The notes under the pieces are model-generated. The model worked only from the letters and a program-made list of their open reading frames with translations, had not been told where the DNA came from and made no database searches. Both the position numbers and the translations under genes were made by a program. Positions 45,746-54,347 of a stretch of DNA of 64,000 nucleotides are shown piece by piece (the first letter of the stretch is position 1; each line of letters opens with the position of its first letter). This DNA is from Candidatus Methanoperedens sp. (lineage in GTDB: Archaea; Halobacteriota; Methanosarcinia; Methanosarcinales; Methanoperedenaceae). The stretch spans positions 1-64,000 of the forward strand of contig VEPM01000015.1 of NCBI GenBank assembly GCA_012026795.1, read 5' to 3'.

Positions 45746-45838
45746 ACATATCCTCATTTGAGTTATCTCAAGTTGGGTAAAAACATTGTAAATGTTGTTT
45801 CATTGTAAGCGAATCTGAAAAACCGGATGAGGATATGT
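45746..45838 (+). ncRNA. Structured 5' leader of glnA (candidate cis-regulatory RNA)
   Basis: acatatcctcatttg (45746-45760) pairs with cggatgaggatatgt (45824-45838): 15 bp including two G-U pairs. Inside, aacatt-gta-aatgtt (45782-45796) forms a perfect 6-bp hairpin. ttgag-ttat-ctcaa (45758-45771) forms another that competes with the inner end of the long stem. The arrangement resembles a branched or switching leader. No known riboswitch class was recognised. Confidence 0.5.
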
Positions 45839-45867
45839 GGGACCATAAAATCAAAGGAGAAAAGAAA

Positions 45868-45978
45868 ATGGTAAAATCAATAAAGGATAGGCTTCCGGCT
45901 TCGGGTATCATGAAAAGGCAAAATTGGCAAAGCGGGAAAGGTAAAATGGATTTAATCATAGCACAGAATGATTTATAA
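45868..45978 (+). CDS. 36-residue upstream ORF in glnA leader
   Basis: An ATG with AAAGGAGA nine bases upstream opens a 36-codon frame (start MVKSIKDRLPASGIM, end IIAQNDL) ending at TAA, 60 bases before glnA. The product is basic and small. In Methanosarcina mazei a small protein (sP26) binds glutamine synthetase, so a similar helper or a leader peptide is conceivable. I see no sequence identity to claim. The ribosome binding site is better than that of glnA itself. Confidence 0.5.
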   Translation: MVKSIKDRLPASGIMKRQNWQSGKGKMDLIIAQNDL

Positions 45979-46038
45979 TAACAGATAGTAATAAAGTGAA
46001 AAAGATACGAAAAGTGAAAGGATAAGAAAAGATAAGTG

Positions 46039-47370
46039 ATGAATATGGTAATTACAAATGAAGATATATTAAGATCAATAGATGAAAACCAGGTCAGGTT
46101 TTTAAGACTCCAGTTTGTTGACATTGGCGGGATGGTTAAGAACGTGGGAATACCCGTATCACAGGCAGAAAAAGCACTTACATCAGGAATAGCATTTGAC
46201 GGCTCTTCGATCGAAGGATTTGTCAGGATAGAAGAATCTGATATGATCCTGAAACCTGATAATAACACTTATATGATCCTTCCATGGGATATTAACGGCG
46301 GAAAGGTGGCACGGATAATATGCGATGTTTACAGGCCGGATGGAAAGCCCTTTGAAGGCGACCCTCGCTATGTCTTAAAGAGGGCAATACAGGCAGCTGC
46401 CAAAAAAGGTTTTGTAATGAACACCGGGCCTGAGCTTGAATTCTTTTTCTTCAAGAGAAAAGACGGGCAGGCAACCGTTATCCCCCATGACTTCGGAGGC
46501 TATTTTGACTTTCCTCCCATAGACCAGGCTGAAGAGATACGGCAGAATATAGTAGTAGCCCTTGAGAACATGGACTTCAACATTGAAGCTTCACATCACG
46601 AGGTTTCCATAGGGCAGCATGAGATAGATTTCAAATACAGCGACGCGTTAAAGACGGCGGATAATGTCATTACCTTCAAGTTTGTTACCAAGACCATCGC
46701 GCAGAAAAATGATTTGCATGCATCTTTCATGCCAAAACCAATCTTTGGTATTAATGGCTCAGGTATGCATACAAATATCTCCTTATTTAAGAATGGAAAA
46801 AATGCATTCTATGATGAATCAAAGGATATGCAAGTCAGCGATACTTTAAGATATTTCGTTGGCGGCCTGAAAAAACACGTCAAGTCGTTTACTGCTGTCA
46901 CAAATCCCATTGTTAACAGTTATAAGAGGATCGTTCCGGGTTATGAAGCCCCGGTGTACATCGCATGGTCAGGGGCCAACCGCTCATCCATGATACGCAT
47001 ACCCGCAGCAAGAGGCATGAGCACCCGAATCGAACTCAGGAGCCCTGACCCGTCATGCAACCCGTATCTATCCTTTGCTGTGATCCTGATGTCAGGACTT
47101 GACGGTATTGAAAACAAGATCGATCCGGGCGAACCAACAACACTCAACCTGTTCCATCTTGATGATGAAGGACGCAAAAATCATGGGATCGAATCCCTTC
47201 CAGGCAGTCTTAAAGAAGCGCTTGATAACCTTGAAACCGACGATGTAGTGAAAGATGCACTCGGAGAACATGTCTATGAAGATTTCATGAGACTTGGAAG
47301 GGCAGAATGGGATGCATACAGGATAAGCGTACATGACTGGGAAATTAACCGCTACCTGAATATTATATAA
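46039..47370 (+). CDS. glnA: Glutamine synthetase, type I
   Basis: A 443-residue GSI enzyme that makes glutamine from glutamate, ammonia and ATP. Markers: FDGSSIEGFVRIEESDM (N-terminal substrate region), ASHHEVSIGQHEIDFKY, GSGMHTNISLF (active-site region), and NSYKRIVPGYEAPVYIAWSGANRSSMIRIP. It lacks the long form's adenylylation insert, as in the GSI-alpha type feedback-controlled in archaea. The ATG at 46039 is used; GTG at 46036 and ATG at 46045 are alternatives. The gene follows a structured leader and precedes nrpR, so nitrogen-dependent control is very likely. Confidence 0.97.
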   Translation: MNMVITNEDILRSIDENQVRFLRLQFVDIGGMVKNVGIPVSQAEKALTSGIAFDGSSIEGFVRIEESDMILKPDNNTYMILPWDINGGKVARIICDVYRPDGKPFEGDPRYVLKRAIQAAAKKGFVMNTGPELEFFFFKRKDGQATVIPHDFGGYFDFPPIDQAEEIRQNIVVALENMDFNIEASHHEVSIGQHEIDFKYSDALKTADNVITFKFVTKTIAQKNDLHASFMPKPIFGINGSGMHTNISLFKNGKNAFYDESKDMQVSDTLRYFVGGLKKHVKSFTAVTNPIVNSYKRIVPGYEAPVYIAWSGANRSSMIRIPAARGMSTRIELRSPDPSCNPYLSFAVILMSGLDGIENKIDPGEPTTLNLFHLDDEGRKNHGIESLPGSLKEALDNLETDDVVKDALGEHVYEDFMRLGRAEWDAYRISVHDWEINRYLNII

Positions 47371-47393
47371 GCAGGAGACATATTACAGGACGA

Positions 47394-48389
47394 ATGAACA
47401 CAACAACTATAGACTCAATGGTTCAAAGAAAACTCATAGAGATACTGCGGATACTCCATGAGAACCAGGAGCCCATAGGTGCGCGGCTTATTGCTGACAG
47501 GATGAATGATCGCGGATACCCCATTGGAGAAAGGGGTGTCCGTTATCACCTGCGCATCCTTGATGAACGCGGTCTCACGAAACGCCAGGGTTATGATGGA
47601 AGGATAATCACCGAGCGCGGGACAAAGGAGCTTGGAAATGCACTGGTCGGGGACAGGATGGGTTTTATTATAACAAGAATTGAGAAACTCATTTACGATA
47701 CTACTTTTGATCTTAAGACCGGGCAGGGAAATGTGATCGTTAATACCTCGATCGTCGATGAAAAAGATCTTGATAAAACTCTTGAGGTCATGCAGCATGT
47801 GATAAGTGAGGGTTATTGTTTCAGTCCTTTTGTAAAAATAATGGAGGAAGAGACTTCCAATCCTGATATCAATATCAATATTCCCAAAGGCAAAATTGGA
47901 ATTGCCACTATGTGCAGCATAACGATAGACGGGGTTTTGCTAAAAAACGGTATTCCTGTTACTCCGAAATACGGAGGATTACTGGATGTGAAAAACAGGA
48001 AGCCAACAGGTTTTGAGGATATTATTGTTTATAATGGTACATCTATTGACCCTATGAAGATCTTTATCTCAAGGAAAATGACACATGTGCTTGATGCTGT
48101 TGATACGGGTTCTGGAAGACTTCTTGCAAACCTGCGTGAAATCCCGATGTCATCTGTCATGGAAGCTCAAAAAGTTTTGAAATCTGCAATGAGTATAGGG
48201 ATCGCGGATATTACCCGGATCGGGGAACCAGGAATGTCGGTACTCAATGCCCCTGTTGATTCGGGAAAAGTGGGAGTTGTAGTTTATGCCGGAACGAATA
48301 TAATGGCAGCTGTTGAGGAAAGCGGAATTAATGTAGCTACATTTCCGATATCGGCGATCATGGATTTCAAGGAATTGAAAGCACTATGA
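47394..48389 (+). CDS. nrpR: NrpR-type nitrogen regulator
   Basis: A 331-residue archaeal repressor. Residues 8-75 form a winged helix (KLIEILRILHENQEPIGARLIADRMNDRGYPIGERGVRYHLRILDERGL, abbreviated pattern). Residues 85-331 form one NrpR (DUF128) effector domain with the repeated GTSIDPMKIFI and GTNIMAAVEESGINV motifs. NrpR represses nitrogen genes and is released by 2-oxoglutarate. This is the one-effector-domain form. Placement right after glnA supports the role. ACAGGA lies just before its start. Its last codons overlap the next gene by four bases. Confidence 0.9.
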   Translation: MNTTTIDSMVQRKLIEILRILHENQEPIGARLIADRMNDRGYPIGERGVRYHLRILDERGLTKRQGYDGRIITERGTKELGNALVGDRMGFIITRIEKLIYDTTFDLKTGQGNVIVNTSIVDEKDLDKTLEVMQHVISEGYCFSPFVKIMEEETSNPDININIPKGKIGIATMCSITIDGVLLKNGIPVTPKYGGLLDVKNRKPTGFEDIIVYNGTSIDPMKIFISRKMTHVLDAVDTGSGRLLANLREIPMSSVMEAQKVLKSAMSIGIADITRIGEPGMSVLNAPVDSGKVGVVVYAGTNIMAAVEESGINVATFPISAIMDFKELKAL

Positions 48390-49366
48390 AAATGAATGCG
48401 CAAATCAAGGCTGAACTCATTTCTATCGGTGCAATTGATATTGACCCGTCAATTCTGGGAAGGCTGACCATCCCGACAGCAGGACCGGGCGCAGGCGGCA
48501 AGGCTTTTTTCTTCAAATCAGGCGGTCACCGTGTGCGGCTCGTTGTAGATGAAGGCTCACCTCTTCGCGCGATAAGAGATAATGGCGAGATCGTAATCCT
48601 TAAAGGCGGAAGAGAGTTCGTGAGAGGAACTATCGAGGAAGAACTCATCCACTGTCCTGAGCAGGCATATATTACGATGAGCGAGCGCTGCATTTACGAT
48701 TGTAAATTCTGCCCTGTCCCGAAATTGAATGGAAAGGTCAAATCTTCAGAGGAATTGCTGGCGCTTGTGGAAGAAGCCTTTAAATTGGGGAAGATGAAAG
48801 GAATTTCCCTGACATCAGGGGTTGAAGTGTCACCTGAAAAAGAAGTGGAACGCGCGGCAGAGCTTGTTAAGGAACTGAAAAAATACAATGTCCCGATAGG
48901 TGTTTCTGTCTATCCAACAAAGGATTCATCCCGCATATTGAAAGAGGCGGGAGCAAGTGAAGTTAAATATAATGTTGAGACCATGGACAGGGAACTTTAT
49001 GAAAAATACTGCAAGAAGCCTCCGCTTGATTTCACAATCGAGTGCCTGAAAGATGCCGTTAAGATTTTCGGGAAAAACAACGTTTATACGAACTTTATTG
49101 CTGGCCTCGGGGAGACAGACGAAACAATTGAAAAGAATTATGAGGAACTTGCTAAAATGGGCGTGATCCCCATAATCCGGGCTGTGGGTGTACATCCCCT
49201 GCGCTTTGGTGAACTGGAGGCCGAGCGCCCGACTGCGCAAAGGCTGCTCAAGCTTGCGAAAATGTCACGCAGGATACTTGATAAATACGGGCTTGACGCG
49301 AGTGTTGCGAAAACGATGTGCCTGCCGTGTACGGGATGCGACCTGAATCCGCATGTTGATTTATGA
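48386..49366 (+). CDS. Radical SAM protein (biotin synthase-related, COG2516 type)
   Basis: A 326-residue radical SAM enzyme. The cluster motif is CIYDCKFC (CX3CX2C) near residues 108-115, after an unusual ~100-residue N-terminal domain rich in G/A (TAGPGAGGKAFFFKSGGHRVRL). TIM-barrel motifs such as ISLTSGVEVSP and KYNVETMD follow. The C-terminus has CLPCTGC, a possible second Fe-S site. The substrate is unknown. The ATGA overlap with nrpR suggests co-translation and perhaps a nitrogen-linked or cofactor role. Confidence 0.85.
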   Translation: MKMNAQIKAELISIGAIDIDPSILGRLTIPTAGPGAGGKAFFFKSGGHRVRLVVDEGSPLRAIRDNGEIVILKGGREFVRGTIEEELIHCPEQAYITMSERCIYDCKFCPVPKLNGKVKSSEELLALVEEAFKLGKMKGISLTSGVEVSPEKEVERAAELVKELKKYNVPIGVSVYPTKDSSRILKEAGASEVKYNVETMDRELYEKYCKKPPLDFTIECLKDAVKIFGKNNVYTNFIAGLGETDETIEKNYEELAKMGVIPIIRAVGVHPLRFGELEAERPTAQRLLKLAKMSRRILDKYGLDASVAKTMCLPCTGCDLNPHVDL

Positions 49367-49448
49367 TTAAGGGTGTAATTCCCATTAAGATGACTGATTT
49401 TAATATATATAGAACTTAAAGGATATTCGATAATTTCAGCAGCGTTCT

Positions 49449-51713
49449 CTATTTTGTATTCAGGACATCATATATGGTATTCAATAATTTTTCAGCAGTG
49501 TAAGGCTTCATTAAAAAAGCTTGTACTTGAATATCATCAGTTTTTGCAGTCTTATCCTTCTCTGTTAATCCACTTACTGCAATAATCTTAACTTCAGGAT
49601 TGGTTTTATACAATTCCTGAATGCTCACCGGTCCATCCATAACAGGCATCATCATATCCATAAGAACAAGTTTGATTTCTTCCCCGTGCTGCGAGTATAA
49701 TGCAATAGCTTCTTTTCCATCATTGGCTGTTATTACTCTATACCCGTATGTTTCTAATGTTTTCCTGGTTATCTCACGAATCTGGTCTTCATCATCGACA
49801 ACCAGAATCGACTCTCCATGCCCTGCTGGCAGTTCATGTTGATGCTCTTGTGCTTTTATTGTTTCAGCTGTTGTAATAGCAGGCAAATAGACTTTAAATG
49901 CAGTCCCTTTTCCAACTTCGCTATATGCTGTTATAAATCCGCTGTGGCTTTTCACAATCCCAAGAGCTACAGAAAGACCAAGCCCTGTGCCTTTTCCAGG
50001 TTCTTTTGTGGTAAAAAATGGTTCAAAAATCCTGTCCAGTATACCGGGTGGAATTCCAGTTCCGGTATCAGATACCGTGATGACAATATAGGGACCGATT
50101 TTCGCATCAATATTGATATGAGCATAGTCTTCATCAATGAGAATATTTTCAGCACAGAAGCGAAGTATTCCACCGTCTGGCATCGCATCACGTGCATTTA
50201 CGCAGAGGTTCATTAAGATCTGATGCAATTGTGTGGAATCCCCGGAGATATTCCAGATGGCTTTAGGTATATCGGTTCTGATGTCAATATTTCTTGGGAA
50301 AGTCTCTTTTGCTATTTGCCTTATTTCCGATATAAGTTGTACTACTTGAAGAGTATTGCGTTCCCCCTCAACGCCTTTTGCAAATGACATCACTTGTTTC
50401 ATCAAATCAGCCCCACGGTGCGTACTTCTTTTGATTGTACTGAGCAACCTCAGGCTATCTTTATCTGTTAATTGTTCTTGTAATAGTTCCTGCGAAAGCA
50501 TTATTGGTGTCAGCACATTATTGATATCATGCGCTATGCCGCTGGCGAGAGTACCTATGCTTTCCATCCGCTGCGCCCGGAGCAATTGCGACTCAAGCAG
50601 CTTCTTTTGTGTTATATCCTTCACAGTCCCCATGCTTGCCACCCTGCCGCGAAAAGTAATAAATCCAAAGTTCATATTGACGATTATTCTGGTTCTCCCG
50701 TTCTTGTGCATCATATGGAATTCGTATTCTTTAGGGATATCCTCCCCTGCCTGCCTTCGACGATAATTATCTACAACCATCTCTAAATCATCGGGTGCAA
50801 TAAGTTCTCTGAAGTCTTTCCCGATAACCTCTTCCACTGTGTAACCGCCCACGCTGGCAAATGATTCATTGGCAAATTGAACCTTATCGTCCTGAATAAT
50901 AAAAACGCCATCCTGGATGTTATCTATTAACATCCGATATTTTTCTTCGCTTTCCCGAAGCTTCTCATCCGCACGCTTATGATCGGCAGCACCTTCTATA
51001 TTAAAAATGTTCACAATTTTCCAGAGAGACCAGGCAATTCCAACCGCAATTAAAGCGCGGAAAATTTGAACAGGAATGCCAAACGAGGAAATAAACCACA
51101 CAGTATTTATTGCCGAAGCCGGATAAAAGTTCCCTTGTGGGACTATCCAGCCTCCCAATATCGCATAAAGTCCAAATAATAAACTGATAAGAATAAAATA
51201 TTTTTCAACTTTTGCTTCTCTCAATTTATTAGCTTCACTCTTGTAATATGAGAGAAATCCGATAGCACTTAAAATCGCACCTGGAAAGCCCAAAAAGTAT
51301 CTTGACGAAATATTCCAGGTATCAAAAGATGCTGCTCCGGATAATACTGGCAACCCAACGAATAAAAGCGCTATTGTAAATGGAAACCAGATGCCGAGTC
51401 TTTTTCTCTCACCGATATTAATCATTTGATAACCGAATAAAAAGAGAAATAAGAAGGAGATAAATAAAGCCGAAGCTCCAAGAATTCTCAGGAAAAAAAG
51501 TTCCCCTTTAATAAGCATAAACATATCCATAAATTCGTTTATTCCATGAATAAAGCCAAACCAACCCAGAAGCCATAAAATATTACGCAATTTAAATTCG
51601 CTCTGTTTGGTAACCCGAAGCTGCATGAAGATAATAATCCCAAGGATTGCAAAAGCAAATCCATATATAAAGAAGACAGCATCCAGGTTTGTACTAAAGA
51701 AGTCAGTTAACAT
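49449..51713 (-). CDS. Membrane hybrid histidine kinase (7TM-PAS-HK-REC)
   Basis: About 754 residues from the ATG at 51713, preceded by GGAGGAT; the longer reading to 51728 is less likely. Seven hydrophobic helices occupy residues ~8-235. A PAS domain lies at ~255-370. The kinase core has acceptor histidine 395 (LASGIAHDINN), N box NLCVNARDAMPDGG, and G boxes SDTGTGIPP and GKGTGLGLS. The receiver has acceptor D686 (VLMDMMMP). The kinase-receiver half closely resembles the 37964-41737 protein, so one probably arose by domain exchange. It senses a membrane or redox cue; the signal is unknown. Confidence 0.92.
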   Translation of the reverse strand: MLTDFFSTNLDAVFFIYGFAFAILGIIIFMQLRVTKQSEFKLRNILWLLGWFGFIHGINEFMDMFMLIKGELFFLRILGASALFISFLFLFLFGYQMINIGERKRLGIWFPFTIALLFVGLPVLSGAASFDTWNISSRYFLGFPGAILSAIGFLSYYKSEANKLREAKVEKYFILISLLFGLYAILGGWIVPQGNFYPASAINTVWFISSFGIPVQIFRALIAVGIAWSLWKIVNIFNIEGAADHKRADEKLRESEEKYRMLIDNIQDGVFIIQDDKVQFANESFASVGGYTVEEVIGKDFRELIAPDDLEMVVDNYRRRQAGEDIPKEYEFHMMHKNGRTRIIVNMNFGFITFRGRVASMGTVKDITQKKLLESQLLRAQRMESIGTLASGIAHDINNVLTPIMLSQELLQEQLTDKDSLRLLSTIKRSTHRGADLMKQVMSFAKGVEGERNTLQVVQLISEIRQIAKETFPRNIDIRTDIPKAIWNISGDSTQLHQILMNLCVNARDAMPDGGILRFCAENILIDEDYAHINIDAKIGPYIVITVSDTGTGIPPGILDRIFEPFFTTKEPGKGTGLGLSVALGIVKSHSGFITAYSEVGKGTAFKVYLPAITTAETIKAQEHQHELPAGHGESILVVDDEDQIREITRKTLETYGYRVITANDGKEAIALYSQHGEEIKLVLMDMMMPVMDGPVSIQELYKTNPEVKIIAVSGLTEKDKTAKTDDIQVQAFLMKPYTAEKLLNTIYDVLNTK

Positions 51714-52111
51714 TATGCTATCCTCCATAACTTGGTAGATTTCTCAGATTTAATTATCATCGTTTTTTGCTCTTTTTTCACTTAGCTCACATCTTGAGAT
51801 AGATAATAATTCTAACCAACCATTCTTCGCCTGGATCAATTTTTTAGTTGATTTTTCATAATTGATTTCTGCTAATATTTAAAAATAACGAAAAAAACTT
51901 ATTTTTATCCCTGCATGGTGGCAGCAGGATTTGTACGATACGGCATGGAATAGAGAACATTTTTATTCATCTGAATATATAAAACAGCAGATAAAAAAAA
52001 ATCAATCAAAGGTTTCAAGGAGGTGCTGGTAACCACTCATTAGGCACTTATCAAAAAAAATATATATGATACTGCATATTCGTATATTTTGCTTTGATTA
52101 TTGAAACTCTT
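51714..52111. other. Intergenic region, no clear gene
   Basis: An AT-rich divergent region. One frame on the + strand near 51907-52031 reads AWWQQDLYDTAWNREHFY and ends in a stop without a start codon, possibly a gene scrap. A TATA-like aaatatatatgat at 52060-52072 probably serves the JAMM protease gene. Confidence 0.35.
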
Positions 52112-52513
52112 ATGATTAAGGAATTAGAAATACCACGCACAGAGCTTGATTTGATTCAGGCGGAACTTGAAGCCAACAAACCATATGAAGCCTGCGGGAT
52201 ACTGATAGGTACTATCAATGGAACTACCACAAATGTGGAAAAAGCGCTTCCCATAACAAATATCAAGCGTACTCACAGGAGCTTTGAGCTTGACCCACAG
52301 CAGTTCTATAATGCCTGGAACGAGGCTGAAAAAAATGGCCGGGAGGTCGTGGGAGTTTATCATACCCATCCGGTCTCTAGTGCTGTTCCTTCGCTCTGGG
52401 ACAGGGAAACAATGGAAAACGCTCCCTCAGTATGGCTTATTGCAGGGGCTGATGGGATGAGGGCTTATGTGTGGGAGGGCGGCTTGAAAACGATAAAAAT
52501 AATGGAAGTATAG
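52112..52513 (+). CDS. JAMM/MPN+ metalloprotease
   Basis: About 133 residues forming a single JAB1/MPN domain. The zinc motif is complete: E33 region in YEACGILIG, then VYHTHPVSSAVPSLWD giving HxHP...S..D. Archaeal proteins of this type remove ubiquitin-like modifiers (SAMPs) or release sulfur carriers. The start at the ATG (52112) is preferred to the TTG at 52094. It is monocistronic, downstream of a TATA-like element. Confidence 0.88.
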   Translation: MIKELEIPRTELDLIQAELEANKPYEACGILIGTINGTTTNVEKALPITNIKRTHRSFELDPQQFYNAWNEAEKNGREVVGVYHTHPVSSAVPSLWDRETMENAPSVWLIAGADGMRAYVWEGGLKTIKIMEV

Positions 52514-52557
52514 GCATTTTCCCTGGGGGGAAACTATTTCAATTAGTTTTCCTGTAA

Positions 52558-53991
52558 CTAATATTCTGTCCATTGAGATTTGAAATCCCCAAGATCAAAA
52601 ACCAGATAGCCTTTTTCCCTGAGTTTTTCTTTGTCATCAATACTTTTCCCGATGATCCCAAAATATTCAACTCTGTCTTTTACTTTCCACGGAACAAGCC
52701 TTGACTTCTTTTTTAAGATATCCAGGATTTTCCGGGCTTCACTGGATTTAAGCTCCTGCCACTTACATTCAATAAAAAGACTTTCCATTGAAGTTTCATT
52801 CAGGGCAACGAGGTCGATTTCTAATGTTTTTTTTCCGTCCTCGCCAGGAATATTACCCCACCATCTGCCTATTTTATCAAATCTGAAGGGAAGAGAGCCT
52901 GCATAATTCTTTTTCACACAAAAATCTCTTGATATGTCCTCAAAAGCTCCTCCTATAAATGCCCCATAATTCTGGGAAAATATCTTTTTTAACTCATCGA
53001 CTCTCCCCTGCTCATAGTATGATTCATAACGTTTTATAAATGCAAACCAGAATTTCAGAAAATTATCATTCAGTCTGTAGACTCCAAGTCTTGATTTTCG
53101 CGGATCCTCGGTTATTGGAGTTTCCCTGCGAACAAGCTCATATTCGTTTCGGAGAATGTCAAGATATCGGGAAGCTGTGCCACTTTTACCCTCAAATATG
53201 TTTGCGATTTCACCAACAGTGGTCTTCCCTGAAGCGATCGCTTCAAGAATCGAAAAATATATTTTGTATTCCCCGCCGAACTCGCTTATCAAAACTGCTT
53301 TTCCTTCATCTTTCAAAACAGGCATTCTCTGGTCGAAAAACATAGTATTTATAACATTTTCAAAATCAAGGGTTTTTAAAAGGTCTATATATTCATAATA
53401 TTTCGGCACGCCGCCAAAAACTGCATAGAATTTGATATTTTCCGAAATATCCTTAACACCAATATCATAAAGCATCTGCATTACCGTGCTTATATCCATA
53501 GGGGGAAGTTTCATCATGATATCGGCGCGACCATATAGAGGGTAAGAATAATCGCCAAGTATTTTTTTCATCATTGAAAAACTTGAGCCGCTGACTAGAA
53601 CCGATACATTTTTTGCTTTATGTTTATACTCATCGATCAATTTCTGGAAATCAGAGTAGATGCTCTTTTCCATATAATAAAAATTCTGGAACTCATCAAA
53701 AAAAATATATTTTTTTGTATCAAATAAGTATCTTAGCAAGTCCTGTACAGCAGTGAACTTTGGTATTTTTTCACTTTGTGAAAGCTCATCAAGAAATAAA
53801 TCCACAGTCTTATCTTTCGGAACGAAAACGTATGCATACTCTTTGCCTGTCATGAACTCCTGGACAAGTCGAGTTTTGCCGATCCTGCGCCGTCCGTAGA
53901 TGACTATGAATTTGAAACCTCCAGTTGATGTGAGTTTCTTCAGCAGGGAGAGTTCTTCCAGGCGGTCGTAAAATTTCAAATTAGTATACAT
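52558..53991 (-). CDS. Archaeal AAA ATPase with DUF234 domain
   Basis: About 477 residues. An N-terminal STAND/AAA-type ATPase (FKFIVIYGRRRIGKTRLVQEF, Walker A GRRRIGKT; Walker B IFFDEFQNF) is followed by a winged helix (GKTTVGEIANIFEGKSGTASRYLDILRNEYELV) and a C-terminal DUF234 nuclease-like domain with LFIECKWQE. This family is frequent in archaeal genomes and often linked to mobile or selfish loci; its function is unclear. The ATG at 53991 is chosen. It lies inside a pair of palindromes (53987-54015), suggesting self-repression. Codon use looks AT-rich relative to neighbours. Confidence 0.88.
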   Translation of the reverse strand: MYTNLKFYDRLEELSLLKKLTSTGGFKFIVIYGRRRIGKTRLVQEFMTGKEYAYVFVPKDKTVDLFLDELSQSEKIPKFTAVQDLLRYLFDTKKYIFFDEFQNFYYMEKSIYSDFQKLIDEYKHKAKNVSVLVSGSSFSMMKKILGDYSYPLYGRADIMMKLPPMDISTVMQMLYDIGVKDISENIKFYAVFGGVPKYYEYIDLLKTLDFENVINTMFFDQRMPVLKDEGKAVLISEFGGEYKIYFSILEAIASGKTTVGEIANIFEGKSGTASRYLDILRNEYELVRRETPITEDPRKSRLGVYRLNDNFLKFWFAFIKRYESYYEQGRVDELKKIFSQNYGAFIGGAFEDISRDFCVKKNYAGSLPFRFDKIGRWWGNIPGEDGKKTLEIDLVALNETSMESLFIECKWQELKSSEARKILDILKKKSRLVPWKVKDRVEYFGIIGKSIDDKEKLREKGYLVFDLGDFKSQWTEY

Positions 53992-54015
53992 GGTATGTAA
54001 TATACATGGCATGTA
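53987..54015. promoter_or_regulatory. Tandem palindromic operator at DUF234 gene start
   Basis: tacatggtatgta (53987-53999) and tacatggcatgta (54003-54015) are 13-bp palindromes with one mismatch between them, repeating every 16 bp and covering the start codon region. The second is a perfect inverted repeat around a central base. This looks like a binding site for a dimeric regulator, possibly the winged helix of the gene product. Confidence 0.5.
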
Positions 54016-54347
54016 TTTAATATTTTACCATCTCAATTTGAAATTTCGAACTTCATACGAATAGTTGTTCTGCAAGCCTCAAAAAGATATATTTATAATT
54101 ATTCTGTTTATCTACCACTGAGTCAAGTTTCTTATTTTCTTTTCCGGAGAATTTCGTACTTTTTTCGGGAGTTTTCAACATGAATCCTCAATATATGTCA
54201 CTTATTTTTAATTCAACAATGTTGAAAAAGATATTAAGCTTTAAATATTCATGCATCTAAAAAAATTAATATAATAATTATTATAATCCTCTTTTAAGTT
54301 CTGTTTTATGCTTCCCAGAGAGAAAAAATAAGGAAATTTGTGGGCTT
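54016..54347. other. AT-rich intergenic region
   Basis: Between two leftward genes. It contains the likely promoter of the DUF234 gene and the transcript end of none that I can place. No coding frame, repeat or RNA was recognised. Confidence 0.4.
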
